This document shows, piece after piece, positions 1 to 11,643 of a stretch of DNA of 64,000 nucleotides. A model generated the notes under the pieces. That model had not been told where the DNA came from, ran no database searches, and saw nothing but the letters and a program-made list of their open reading frames with translations. The stretch is from Homalodisca vitripennis (taxonomy: Eukaryota; Arthropoda; Insecta; Hemiptera; Cicadellidae), in the NCBI RefSeq assembly GCF_021130785.1, contig NC_060211.1, forward strand, positions 21,313,001-21,377,000. The letters run 5' to 3'. Made by a program: the position numbers and the translations under genes. The first letter of the stretch is position 1. The number at the start of each line of letters is the position of its first letter.

Positions 1-260
1 CCAACTAAATTAATAACTGGTACTGACTTCACCTGCCAAAGAAGATACAGATGTAAGGTTTGTGTCAAACTTTAAAACGCAATTTGAATTCAGAGAGTGA
101 TACGAGACTCCGGCATCTTCCGTGAATATCAACTGAAGTAAGACTTTGTTCATATAATTGATTTTACCTCTCAATTGAGGTTGAATTTCTAATATTTACT
201 TATTCTTGAAGGATACTTAAAAAAATATATTGCTTGTTTATTTCAAATATCGAACTAAGT
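1..260 (+). repeat. Left copy of a 63.7-kb-spaced direct repeat
   Basis: This segment aligns from its first base to 63735-64000 in the same orientation. By eye I count about ten substitutions and two small indels, roughly 95% identity. The alignment runs off both window edges, so the true repeat is probably longer. No coding potential, terminal inverted repeat or promoter motif is visible. I saw no third copy inside the window. It could be one end of a long tandem duplication, one copy of a dispersed repeat, a giant element's terminal repeat, or a retained haplotype duplicate. Confidence 0.9.
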
Positions 261-994
261 TAGGTTATTTAAATATATTCAAAATCTATATAAAAATATA
301 GCAATAAAATTAACTTAAAGACTATTTTAACTCATTACAAAATGAAACTACATACTTTTTTAATCTCATATAGGTATTTTCGAATTGCCACGCTAAGATA
401 AGTATTAATTTAAGATTACGGCGACCACTAAAACACGGCTATTTTAAAACGTTTAGTGAGTAATTGAGTTTCTAGAATTCTATAGTTTCCGGTAATTGAT
501 ACATTCAGTAAACATCTTATAATACAGTCAGATTTCCCAAAACCCTGGAAGAAACGTTTACATCTAGCTGGTTTATACCTTCCAGATGAACTTAAAGTGA
601 ATCTATGAACTTACACCATGATTTGTTTAAATCTGATGTATCTTATGTATATTCAGGAGCGGAACATTTCTAACTGAAAATCTCAATACATTGGTTTGCA
701 AGAGAAGACTGACAGTTCTAGTCTACGCGGAGAAACGACTGTTAGAGTGGGTGGAGTTGCTAGTCTGTACATGAGGGAGTGAGATCCCCTACCTGCTTTG
801 ACTGGAAAGGATAAAACAGAGCTGGTCTATAGTACTCCCGAAGTGAACTGAGTTAGATATAGTGGCCACAGTTCATCCTTGTGGGATCTGGATAGGAGGT
901 CACCCCTACCTCCAGCCTTAATTATCATAAATAAATCATTACTACGAAAGTAATTGCAAATTTTCCTTGTAGTGTGTATATATATATATAATAA

Positions 995-1026
<32 letters not shown>

Positions 1027-1734
1027 AGTGCAATGAGAGGTTTCTTGTTGTAAAAGCAGTCCCAAAAAAACACCCATTAAAAATTACAATGGTTCAACCA
1101 AAATTACCTTGCACAATGGGGAAATAATATGAATTTATCTCTCGCTTCCTTCGCATGAACAGTCAACATGCTAGTCTTGAATTAAATTGAATTTGGTGAT
1201 TGTAGCTAGTCTCGCTCAAAACCATAATAACTAACTTCTGACATTACTCGGCAAGTTTGTGACGTGCAATATGATACATTATAGTTGTGAAACAGAGTTT
1301 CCACGGTGACATTATTGACATACCGTTAATGGACATACAGGGTTGCTTGCAAACTTTCACAATCAGGATCATCCAGGTGGGTTGGCATATCGTTATCTTG
1401 TAATAACAGATAAGCAGCAATAACACTCAATATTACTTATTATCATTTTTATTTGTTAAAATATAAAGAAACGATTATACTGTGGAAAATTAATATAACC
1501 AATAAACTATGGAGAGATATTGGATTAAAATATTCCTCTCTCTGTTTTCACTGAGTGGTGAAAATCTAGTAGGAATCTTAAACTTCAGTATAAATGTGAG
1601 TTTTTCCAATTGGTTTTTAGTAATTTTTAGTACTGACTCCAGATCTAAATTCATGCTTCGCACAGTCTCAGCTCTATCCAATAGGTTTTAAAACAACAAC
1701 CAACCAATCATCTTCATAAAGCTTAAGAGAACTC
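261..1734. other. AT-rich noncoding stretch with a TA microsatellite
   Basis: An interrupted (TA)n microsatellite lies at 977-1026. A moderately GC-richer block at about 700-905 has no open frame worth reporting and no recognised similarity. The short frames around 1244-1691 lie on both strands and look like chance. Confidence 0.6.
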
Positions 1735-2180
1735 TAACTTTTCTTTAAATCCTCAGTGTATACAAGAAATAGTATTAGCCCCAGGAAACCTCAATGAAGG
1801 ACACCAACGGATGTTGGGTACCATGGGGAGACATGTGACTATTAACCCTTGTTTGCTGAATTCTCCCCAATAAATACGACGAGAAAAAACTAATTGAATT
1901 GTCGCCAAAATAATAAAATCTAAGCTTTGCTAACAATAATTCGAAGTTAACTGGATCGAAAGCCTGCAAAAACTCTAAAGCAGTAACTATGTTCTGAAAC
2001 CCACTATTCCTTGCAGAAAGCAGGTCATCAATGACATTAAGAGGCGCGGAGCAGGTGATGACTAAATGAATATGGGAACTCCCTACCCTATTCACTACGA
2101 CACATTGGCGTTTTGTAATTCTGCAACGAATAAGTTGGGCACCATTTTGCATATTGTGGATGGTCATTTCTAGTTCGGTT
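1735..2180 (-). pseudogene. LINE reverse-transcriptase fragment (jockey-like), broken
   Basis: A 130-codon frame at 1775-2167 on the minus strand reads like the palm and finger part of a non-LTR reverse transcriptase. The segment with LEFLQAFDPVNFELLLAKL corresponds to the 'DFSKAFDTVNHELLL' motif A region of jockey and related LINEs. It is followed by a stretch resembling the usual FFxSYLxGR block, and then by a degraded GVPQGS-like end. The YADD motif is missing. The N-terminal third resembles residues normally found after YADD (a KTQxxVV-like stretch), which would imply internal rearrangement; that part is weak. This is a short relic with no element ends visible. Confidence 0.7.
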
Positions 2181-2503
2181 AGTTGTCATGGTATGGGACA
2201 ATAACTGACTGAAGAATAGTTACTATGGTTTTGGACATTAGCCTATTCGTGTCATTTTCACACTGTGCATTTAATATAATATAGTCACTTGGATCAACAA
2301 TATTATAATACGTCTATAAAATTTCGTCAGTCGTAGGTGGTTAGTAGACGAATGAAGACGTATTGTGATCTGTATTCCGTAGTTCAGTTTTAATGATTAG
2401 TGTTTTGTATAGGTTTTTAATTAAGTGCATGTTTATAGAGTTAGTGAAGTTGACAAACAACATGTAGGTTGTGATTCCTGACATAGGCGTGCCACAACGC
2501 TTT

Positions 2504-2661
2504 GGTAAGATTTGTTTATTTTAACCTAGTTTGTAATTATGTATTAGGTTAGTTCTTTACCTGAAGAAGAGATCAGATTGCAGATCTCGAAACGTAGTGT
2601 TACTGATTTCTTGTTTTCACTGAACGATGGCAAATGTCCGGAAAAATCCTGTTTCCTTCAC
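2504..2661 (+). repeat. Dispersed retroelement-like tail, copy A
   Basis: About 158 bp that match 36509-36665 at roughly 95% by eye, and 26385-26490 more distantly. The core combines a GAAGAAG...GATCTCGAAACGTAGTG block with a following AACGATGGCAAATGTCCG block. Such 'GAAGA...CGAAACGT' blocks occur near the 3' ends of several arthropod retroelements. The class is not settled because no linked coding domain is visible. Confidence 0.75.
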
Positions 2662-5600
2662 TAATACGTTGTTTACTATTAAAGACAGTCTCATCTACAG
2701 GTTTCACCTATCCACATTATAACACAAAGTTATGTTATTATTAATGGAACGAGAAAATAAAGCATCTTCATGGGAAATGAACAATAGAATAAGATAAGGA
2801 AAGTGGAACAATTTAAGTTAGGTTGGAATTGGAATTTCTTTATTCAATTAGTGCGCTTAATAGTTTTAGTCGCAAGGAACTGAGTAAGTTGTTATCCAAT
2901 CAGAAACACGTCGGTGTTTTAAGTGTTCCGATTACCAGACCAGTCTTCTTTACATGATTAAGGCTCAGTAATGTAACTAGATAGTCGTATTAAATTTTGG
3001 GAGAGAGAAGAAATTATTATTTCATAACCAGATAGAATAAGGTCTTTTAAAGTCCAGTAGCGAATTATCATTACAGTTCTTTTCTACTATCCTCGTTTTA
3101 GCACTTAATTAATATACAGTATTTATTACTTATTATTTTGTCTATGTGGGTATTGGACCCGTCTGTCAACATAAATCTTTGAAAATACTATTTGTGGTAA
3201 TTGATAAAATATTTGCTCTCCATGTATTAATTCCCTCAGTTTTGTTTTTTCCCCAATTGTAAATTTAATCAAGAAGCAAAATGTTATAATATATATTTAT
3301 AAACATACTTAAAGGGTATGTAGAGAAAAAGTGGATAGTTACAGTTCCCGCTGAGCAAAAGACAGTTTTGTTTCATAGAGTTTTCAATTATCATTCCTAT
3401 GGAGTTGCCCTTCTTTATCAAGATGTTTTTTTTTATTAATTTACGTCCTTGCCAACGTCTACTCCACATTTCCATATACATATTGATGTCCTTAATCATG
3501 ATATTTTTAGTACCAGTGTGAAGAAATCTGCAATGAAAATTTACTATAGATCTCATGGTGGTTACATCGTGTCACGATTCTGTGATTGTGATCATCGCAC
3601 GCTGTGATTGCTGTCATATGGTACGAGTTGATCATGATACTTACGCTTTGATGAAAGATGGCCATGTTTTAGAACTCATAGCGGTTGCAGCAAGTATCAT
3701 GATGCTATATGCGATACTATCTATGATCGCTGCCTTATGTGAGGCGGGTTCATCATGATACTCACGTTTTGCTGAGCTGTGTGCATGCTGAGAAATTAGA
3801 CGTGAATAGAAATAATACTCTTTAACATTAGATATGTCCCTCGAGTTAGAATTGATAATCTAGTAACATACATTATTAAAAAGCATGTCTATTGGTCTAG
3901 TAGAATATAGCAAGTGTTCAAGTTACACTAATATTGTATTTATAAAGTCTATGAATACTGCAGAGGTCTCCACTCTTTGTATTTCATTACATCTGATACG
4001 GTTCTGGGATTTTGCTAAGCTAATGCAGTATAGTGGACTCCAAATACCTTCCTGTCACTTTATTCCTCTTTTATTTTTATGTTCTACCAGTCACTTTGAC
4101 TTATGTATTAGTGATAAGCATACATGCTGTTCAAAATTAACAGTGTTTGGAAATCGAACTGGAGGCCAACGTTATACTGCATGCATATTGTAGCTAATAG
4201 AACTATAAAAATAAAAATTTGCTTTTCTGTTGAGAATATTTGATATCTAGATCATGTCTAATACACTATAACTTTAGATATCTTGGTCTTTAAATATTTA
4301 TTAGGATTTCAGTTTTTAAACTTGGGCAGAAACTGTAATCTACAAAGTTATAGCGACCTAACTCGTATCGGAACATGAGTTAAGAAGTTTACCACTTCCA
4401 GGTGACTGCTGTTCGTTTATGGTGGTTTGTCATTGCACTGTCTTTAATAAGATTGACTATATTTTACGTCTCTTTAATGCAATTTATAAGATAATATACG
4501 ATATCATCAGCGAATATTTTTTTTCATTTCTCTAAAACAACATAGGAGAACTGATTGTCTCAAAAGATAAATTATTATATTTTTTTTTAAATACCGCTTG
4601 TAATATTTTCTTATAATGAAATGTATTGAGAAATTTTAATTACTATGTAATTTTAGTCATCAAACGGTTTAAAAAGACCAACAGGTTTTACATATATAAC
4701 CAAACGTAATGTGCATTTGTTTTGATTAACACTCAAAAATTTAAAACACAAGATTGTTTAATGTTCCAAAGCTTTCTAATTCTGTAATAATCTACGTTTC
4801 TACAGCTTATTACAAAGTTTCTTTTTTTCTGAATAGTATAGCATAACTTGCTTCACTTAATTAATTCTACATTAAAATTATTGATACAAAATTAGGTTTA
4901 TATTTTTTACCAAAGCACCTATGCAATAATAACTGAATCGTTTATTAAAAAAAGTTTAACCATTTGGATTCAAAACATTTATAGTTTTTTTTAGTTTATG
5001 TAATACTTATAAAACGAATCTATTCAAAGGAAAAATACAGCAACCCAAATCGTTGAAGGATAAAATTTTAAGAAAATCGATATCGAAAGTGTTCAAATAT
5101 AACAGAGTATTTTTTATTTAATTACTGTGAATTCGTATCCCATTTATATGATTGTAAGTTTATTGTCCATCAAATTTTTAGATAATATGATATGCACCAT
5201 GGAAAAACCTAATTACTCTTAAGATAAATTAATTAAACATGGGGAAATGTTACATATATATTTATATTACAATTTTAACAATTTACTTATTTAAAGCATT
5301 ATAAACTCATAGAATCCAAGCACAATTTGTTGAAGGATTTTATATTATTTTTATAATTAAAATACTATATTCATCAATAATTAGCATTTAGTCTAAAACA
5401 TTTCTAAGTTTACAATTATTTATATTCAAAGTAAAATATCTCAATGTAATTGTTTTTGTTATATTGTCACAAGACAATGAAGACCTACAGCCGCAGATCC
5501 ATTAAAAACAAAAACTATACTAAATTAAAGTTTGGATAGATTATAATAAAATAAATAATATTATAAACTTTACATGAAGGAATGCCCAGTGTTATACTTT

Positions 5601-6530
5601 ATTACATGGCTCGTCTATGCTCAAAGCGTCCTTTATCAGTATTTACAATAATATTTTTAGTGCATTTGTAACTTTGACTCAAATATTTGTACATATGTTA
5701 TCCCACCATAACACATATTCCGACATTGAAGGAGCTGTTGTTTATTTTCTAATAACGTTGTCAACAAGACAACCTAATGATTGGTCGTTGTGTATATTAC
5801 CCTTGAACTGCCGATCTGCAGTAATCCACTTATTACACTGTTATTATATTCCACAAAATCCACATTAATCTCCAGCTCAGCATTAAATTTCATGGCTAGT
5901 GGAACAATACAATTCGGTGTATCAGTCATATTCATTGGCTTCAGATCCACCTCATCTCCCCGTTCATTATTTAAACACTCAACCTAGTTTCCTTGAAACC
6001 GACAGGGGAATAAATCGATGTTTAGCCGCGATACTTTTGGTACTGGTGTCAATGGGAGGGCACCGAGATGGTTAAAAATATCAAACAATATTTTTTGTCA
6101 AATTCTGGTTTTCTTTGTTTGACATGCCCAAAACTGGCCGGCGAACTCATGTATAATATTCCATTAAATATTGGGCCTTCTATGGTTATCTTACACTAAT
6201 TTATCGTTTACTTACTTGTGTAACGGATGGTTTGAAGTGAGTCAAGCTAAGAGAATTGAAATTTTGAGTTAAGCTCCATTTCACCTTCCGTTCAGCGCAA
6301 CGTCTGGAATCTGTCACGTTCACAAACTTCATTCAAAAAACTCAACAATAAAGACGTTCAATATAAAATATTTGCATCGTTTCGACATTTGGAGGTTAAT
6401 ATGATCTGTGAAAATAACTCCAGTTTTGATCGCCTCCAAAATCATTACGACTTAGGATTTCATTATTGGAGAAAATGTCTCTGTCAATCCCAAGAAAAAG
6501 GTTGTCTTCTTATAGACATTAAATTTCATT
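2662..6530. other. Noncoding AT-rich stretch; small repeats near 3.6 kb
   Basis: I see no gene here. A block at 3555-3790 is less AT-rich. It carries two direct copies of a TCATGATACT(T/C)ACG motif, at about 3625-3650 and 3746-3771, and a partial inverted copy between them. An open frame of 67 codons crosses it but looks like a by-product of the repeats. The frames at 3885-4193 and 5617-5987 match nothing I recognise and overlap each other in different phases. Confidence 0.55.
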
Positions 6531-6558
6531 AACTATATTCTAAGAGATACATGTACAC

Positions 6559-6770
6559 TAAGAGAAAACAGAACACTTTATTCACAATGTACATGATATA
6601 TTCATATTCTGATATCCTGTGTTGGGTCTTAGTTTACATGTAATGTTTTGGCTAGTAACTATATTCTAAGAGATATTAGCCAAAACATTAAAAGTAAACT
6701 AAGACCCAATACAGGACATCAGAATATGAATATATCATGTACATTGTGAATAAAGTGTTCTGTTTTCTTA
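6559..6770. repeat. Foldback: 97-99-bp inverted repeat with 16-bp spacer
   Basis: The left arm at 6559-6657 is the reverse complement of the right arm at 6674-6770, with about six mismatches and one 2-bp indel. A 19-bp sequence (AACTATATTCTAAGAGATA) occurs just upstream at 6531-6549 and again at 6657-6675, spanning the spacer. No TSD, TIR consensus or coding sequence accompanies it. The layout fits a local template switch rather than a transposon. The arm divergence argues against a read-chimera artefact. Confidence 0.9.
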
Positions 6771-7310
6771 CAAATTTAGACAAAGTTATCATAATCTTAA
6801 GATTATTAATATTCAAGATAATTCTTAACACTAAGAAAACACGTGAATATCTACAACTGATTGAATTGTATTACAGGGTGGTTCTTATGTAACGTAGGGG
6901 CTAATGTGGCACTATATCAATATTCTACAAGTCTACTTCTCACAGGGCAGAAAAGTATCTGGTATGATCTTAAGGATTTCAGAAAATAAAATAAAATACA
7001 AAATTTGGTTTCAAACCATTTTTTGTTGTAGATACATCATAGCACCCTTTCTGGTAGTGAATTAGTCTATCGGCACTGAAGGTTCAAAAGGGACTAAGGT
7101 TATTGTCAAATTGAGTGTAGAATTTATATTCGCATCACGTAACTATAAACCGTAGTGATATTATAAATTTATTTAGACTATAACTGCCCGATCGACTATT
7201 AAAAATTCTAAATTATACAGAGAGATGATCTAATAAACGTTATACACTGAGGACCTCATTTTTAAAAGTGCAAATCGTTTAAATAAATGCACGTTTTCTT
7301 GTGGAAAACC
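6771..7310. other. Noncoding stretch, nothing recognised
   Basis: No coding frame, RNA gene or repeat was recognised in this AT-rich stretch. Confidence 0.5.
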
Positions 7311-7314
7311 AAGA

Positions 7315-7440
7315 GATTCGGTAAGTTTGTGACAAAGATATATGGGTTGGAAAGTCTCCGTCTTCCACCTCTGGAGCTGACTTTTTTTATTTCTCTCCGC
7401 AAAATTACACTATTTCATAGCATTCAGCTTAGTGTGTCTA
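7315..7440 (+). repeat. Ancient dispersed repeat 'GTGACA-TATGGG', copy 1
   Basis: This segment aligns loosely with 26705-26815. Both contain GTTTGTGACA, then (A/G)TATGGGT(T/C)GGAAA, then a pyrimidine-rich block ending in an ACT-rich segment. Conservation is weak, about 65% by eye. The family and class are unknown. Confidence 0.4.
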
Positions 7441-8337
7441 AACGTAAGTTTAAGCAATACCGTTCGTAAAACAGAATTGGTTCTTGGCTTCGGGTTCGGG
7501 TTCTATAGCTGTTAAGTAGGTACGAATGAACTTCTAGGCTGTTGTGACATAACGTACGATTCTAAAGCTTTGCGTTAGTCCATAAAAGCATTACGATGGA
7601 ATGGTATTATTTAGGCAGGTTAGCCAATTGTTAAACATTAATTACAAATACTGTAAATTGGCTGTGTTACTATACAATGTGACGGTAGCCGCTTGAGAAA
7701 ACAGAAGTAAGCTCGGCAAAGGAAAGAAATTTAATTGACAGAGTATGCTATGGCTCTTAAAAATGTGTTTTAGAAAACTGATTACATACTCTGACAGATA
7801 CATTTTTAACTGTAAAAATATGTATCCATAAGCTAAAATTGTAACAAAATATTATTTCTGAGTAGCTGTAAATTAAGAGGTTAATAATACTTCATTCATT
7901 TTATGAACAGTATATAGAACAATATATGGCTTAAAAATGCAATAGTATGTTAGAATTAACTTGTTTTATTAGAAACCATAAGTTATTATTTTCAGCCCAT
8001 TTTGTCACACGTCCTTCCGAATTAATATTGCTGTTAGGTTTAGTTTTGTGTTTAAATAACACATTTTTGTACATGCGTTTGCAAAAACTATTAAGATGTA
8101 ATTGAATACTGTTTCCTGTGAATAATGCTTCACTTGTCAAAATATCCATGCAATTGATAAAACATACATTAAAATCTTTCTAAAACATACAAAATACCAC
8201 TAGATGGTGGTATCTATTCAAGCACCAATCTCTAAATCAACATTCGGTTGAGAGTAATCTATTTTTCAAACACTTAAATAAGAAACCTATAAATACTTTA
8301 AGAATCAAATTTCAACCAATAACATTCGTACACATAC
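7441..8337. other. Noncoding stretch, nothing recognised
   Basis: AT-rich DNA. A 72-codon minus-strand frame at 7931-8149 has no recognisable motif and is treated as chance. Confidence 0.5.
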
Positions 8338-8420
8338 CATGAGATTTACGTCTAGGTCCAAACGTAAGGCATAGGCGGCTGCTCTTAAGGCCTCCACCTT
8401 CCTACGCTCATTGTTTCAGA
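8338..8420 (-). other. Weak candidate host exon 3' end with splice donor
   Basis: On the minus strand a short frame reads NERRKVEALRAAAYALRL and continues DLDVNLM. It ends at 8338 directly against GTATGTG, a good insect-type 5' splice donor. A stop lies just upstream in the same frame, so an acceptor would have to fall within or just before the ATGAG stretch, and the pyrimidine tract there is poor. The surrounding 8340-8600 block is GC-richer than its neighbours. A different 71-codon frame overlaps it. Composition looks coding-like but no family is recognised. Confidence 0.18.
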
Positions 8421-9199
8421 TGACGCGCCGTGATACCACAGGAAACGCAAGCATCGATTTCTCGTTAGTTTTCCACTTCGCTTGTACGTGTGTGACTTGC
8501 TGTTTGTGCTCTTGACTTCTGCGGAGTGCCTGAGTAACATTTTCTCATCTGTACCAGTCGGTATGATACCCAATGTTTGAGTTGCTCTCCATTGCCACAC
8601 TTTTAGGTTATGTAGTATGTATATGTATTACGTTTTAACTCTTAAAAATAAGAGTAGGTTTTAGTATTTCTAACATACTTTTCTAAATTTGTTAACATAA
8701 CATAATCCAAAATCATTTTATCTGTCAGAATTAGAAGGTAGACGCCTAACCTAATTCCAGAGTCCAGTCGACAGAGTAACAAACTCCCAGTCTTAGTAAC
8801 GATTACTACGATATTATACTCGTAAATAATATATGGATATAATTGATATAAAGAGAATTATTAAAAACTGAAATATATTGAGGAGATCAGATAAAGATGT
8901 CAGTTGCTCGTGACACAAAATACAACTTCACAAATTAGTATTGGTGTTAAGACTGAGTTACAAAGTTATATTATCAGTACTATAAACTCTCTTGTTTCTA
9001 ACAATGCAAACTAAGGAAGACATTATACGCTAACGTATTGTTAAAGGAACTACTGGAAACAATGCTATCGGGAAGACCAGTTAAGGATGGCGATTAACGT
9101 AACAGTGAATCCACAGTCATAACACAAGTATTATTGTTTAAAGAAGTACGATTTATCGTTTTTACCTTCTTAACTTAAGCCATTTGAAAGTTAAGGTGA
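8421..9199. other. Noncoding stretch
   Basis: Apart from the GC-richer part up to about 8600, which adjoins the weak exon candidate, nothing was recognised. Confidence 0.5.
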
Positions 9200-9420
9200 T
9201 GGATGTACCTACGATTATAGTAGAGTACCTATGAGTATCCTTGATTATGGATGTAGCAATGCTTTTTAGAGTCTGTTGACGGTATACTATCTTTTTAAGT
9301 TTAATATTACGCCATTTATTAAGTTACAATAATTCATGTACCACCGATCATAGTAGAATATCTATGATTATGTCGTAGAGTCTCTTGATAGTACACAATC
9401 TTTTTTGAATTTTATATTTT
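9200..9420. repeat. Two-unit degenerate tandem repeat, about 135-bp spacing
   Basis: Unit one (about 9200-9303) and unit two (about 9334-9416) share, in order, a GTACC(T)AC(C)GAT(T/C)ATAGTAGA block, a CTATGA block, TAGAGTCT(G/C)TTGA and a TACACAATCTTTTT-like tail. They are roughly 75% alike by eye. Function and class are unknown. Confidence 0.5.
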
Positions 9421-10275
9421 TACCTTCCTGTGAATTTAAACACTTGCCAATAACTACAGATGTGATTCTTATTCTCTTGATCATTAGTTTAGTATTTTGT
9501 TACTTCTTCGCGTAAAACTCACTTCATATGTGTAGAAACTCAATGTCCTAAAGATAATAACCTGTTATTTTTAACCATATTATAGTATTTATTGGTATAA
9601 AAATACATGATAATTGTAGCCGAAATGGAATAATCGCAGATTCATATCCTTGAAGGATACGGAGAATATTAGTGGCATAGTTTATACAACCGGTGAGTGG
9701 GAGTAGCTCTATCAGACCCCAAGTACCGGTTGCCTATATCTCCATCAGTAATCAGGTTTTATCGTCAATCCCACAGCTGATTGCGTTCCCCGCCAATAAC
9801 GTTCCCCACCCTCAGCCATATCAGATCCGACTGCGGCAACTCGTCCTACCTGAACTCATTAGAAACTCTGTATCCTCTCTCTGATGATGATCCCTGTTAA
9901 TTTAAGTCGTAAAACACATTAAGGTGCTCACTATCCTTATTGCAATATTTTATACGGCAGCTTCATGTAGTGCCACATTATCATTTTAATATGTTATATG
10001 TTCTGGTATTCTAATTTTAAGACAATTTCTTATTATTGACTTATAATTAATTTCTTTTTATTCACAAGTTTACTTCTTAATTATATCTCTTTACATGTGT
10101 GTGTGTGTTTGTGTATGTGTGTTTATACTTATCGTGCATCACCTATTGTACTTACTTGCTAAATCCAAGTCATGACTCAAATCTGAAAATCTTTGAAATT
10201 AAAATTATTGATCAAGCTAATAGAGATACATTAAAGTTATCATATGCAATTACACTGTATTTCAGAACTAACCAT
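9421..10275. other. Noncoding stretch with short GT tract
   Basis: A GC-richer block at about 9690-9890 carries a 63-codon frame with no recognised motif. A short imperfect (GT)n lies at 10094-10122. Nothing else was recognised. Confidence 0.5.
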
Positions 10276-10362
10276 AATTTCAATAAACATTGAATCACAA
10301 AAAGTACTTGCTCCGCCGGGACTCGAACCCGGATCTCTCACTTGCCGGGTGAATGTGCTACC
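10276..10362 (-). repeat. Inverted partial copy of the tRNA-derived SINE
   Basis: This is the near-perfect reverse complement of 10539-10625. It covers the 3' two thirds of the tRNA-like head and the AGTACTTTTTGTGATT(C/G)AATG tail. The copy stops inside the tRNA-like region and so lacks its A-box. With the forward copy it forms an 87-bp-arm foldback with a loop of about 176 bp. Confidence 0.88.
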
Positions 10363-10366
10363 GGGT

Positions 10367-10409
10367 GAAATTAAATAAGGCTATTGCCATTTATACAGTT
10401 TAATGTAAA
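10367..10409 (+). repeat. 43-bp direct repeat flanking the SINE, left copy
   Basis: Identical by eye to 10620-10662 over 43 bp. It flanks the forward SINE copy like a target-site duplication but is longer than typical for SINE insertion. It could instead come from the same rearrangement that made the inverted copy. Confidence 0.88.
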
Positions 10410-10619
10410 TAAAAGTCGTTTGACAGGTATTTGGTCTTCCGATCATATGTTAGTTTGCTTATTTAAAACGCATATGTGACAGATAAGGCCAAATACAAAA
10501 TAATTGAATCAGAAAAAGTAAGCGCTCTGTGGTGTAATGGTAGCACATTCACCCGGCAAGTGAGAGATCCGGGTTCGAGTCCCGGCGGAGCAAGTACTTT
10601 TTGTGATTGAATGTTTATT
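10410..10619 (+). mobile_element. tRNA-derived SINE
   Basis: A tRNA-like module at 10524-10592 has an A-box-like TGGTGTAATGG and a perfect B-box GGTTCGAGTCC inside a CCGGG/CCCGG T-arm stem. These are the internal RNA polymerase III promoter. A short tail (AGTACTTTTTGTGATTGAATG) follows and includes a T5 run. Upstream sequence from about 10410 (CGTTTGACAGGTAT) is shared with the old copy at 56872-57045, so it belongs to the family as well. The module is 69 nt, lacks a U33 in the putative anticodon loop and has mismatches in the acceptor stem. It is therefore not a functional tRNA gene. A 43-bp direct repeat flanks the unit. Confidence 0.75.
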
Positions 10620-10662
10620 GAAATTAAATAAGGCTATTGCCATTTATACAGTTTAATGTAAA
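10620..10662 (+). repeat. 43-bp direct repeat flanking the SINE, right copy
   Basis: Right partner of 10367-10409, identical by eye. Confidence 0.88.
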
Positions 10663-11643
10663 AGAACTAACCATAAGTTATCCATGTCGTGTGAAACCCA
10701 TAATTATATCATTGATAGTTTATATATTTACACATGCTAACTAATTAAATCTTATTCCCGTTTTTATCGTCGTTCATTTATCAAACCTGCTAAACCGAGA
10801 AACACTTGTAAATAGTAAGTTAAGAAGAATATGTTTGCTTGGATTTTTGCTCTTTCAATACAATTAGGTCTCTTCAAAGAGAGACTATTGTACTATTTGA
10901 TATACAGTATCTCTGCAAAGAGGGCTATCAAATCCCCTGGTTGTCTCCGTGAGGGCAATAACGGGTTCCGTGTCACGGCGTCTATTGCATGCGGTGAACT
11001 TCCTTCCTAAGCGGAATAACCTGTCTCACTAGCCGGAAGTTTTAGCAGGTGCTCTTGTATGTGTGCCTTCTGACACATCTCCGTTATATTCTTCTCGCAT
11101 TCGGGAAGTCTCAGTTGGCTGGTTGTACCGGCTTGCCAATTGTCTTCGCGGAGCGAATGCTTCACTACATCATCTCTCTCAGGACGGTGATGTAGCCCAG
11201 AAGTTATACATGTTGAAGTTTCGTTTCTTAGTTCTTCTTCGTGTTAATCCCACGAGTAGCGAAAGAAAGAGAATTCCACCTCTTCAGAGTCGTAATGTGA
11301 TAAGTGTAGGTTACTTTTAAAAATCGGCTGGTATTCGAAGGCTACGTTTTAGACACAAAACATCCCTGGGCTAATTATTTATCTCGGCATGCTTGCATCG
11401 ATTCCATGACAAAACTTCAGAATTGAGAGATGATGTCAACGCTTTATTTCCGCAATGTGTTTCAAAATTAAAGCTTCTGGTTAGCCGTGTCTCTTTACAG
11501 TATATTGCGATCTTGGTATGAGATAAGTCTAAACTTCTCCTATGCTAAATTTTTCCTGAATACATATTACTACCTGTATACATATGAGCCGTTCTGTGCA
11601 CTGGTCTATAATTATATAAACTATGATTGATATTTCGGTTTCT
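10663..11643. other. Unrecognised GC-richer block (10.86-11.35 kb)
   Basis: Base composition rises clearly between about 10860 and 11350. An 85-codon plus-strand frame at 11063-11320 crosses it, with competing frames in other phases. It could be a decayed transposable-element body or a long terminal repeat. I recognise no motif and find no terminal repeats. Confidence 0.4.

Noticed and set aside
3555..3758. 67-codon frame as a small membrane protein
   Set aside because: The sequence is built from TCATGATAC-type repeats; the hydrophobic look is a by-product.
10524..10592. Functional tRNA gene
   Set aside because: It is 69 nt, lacks U33, has a poorly paired acceptor stem, and the sequence is duplicated as part of a SINE.
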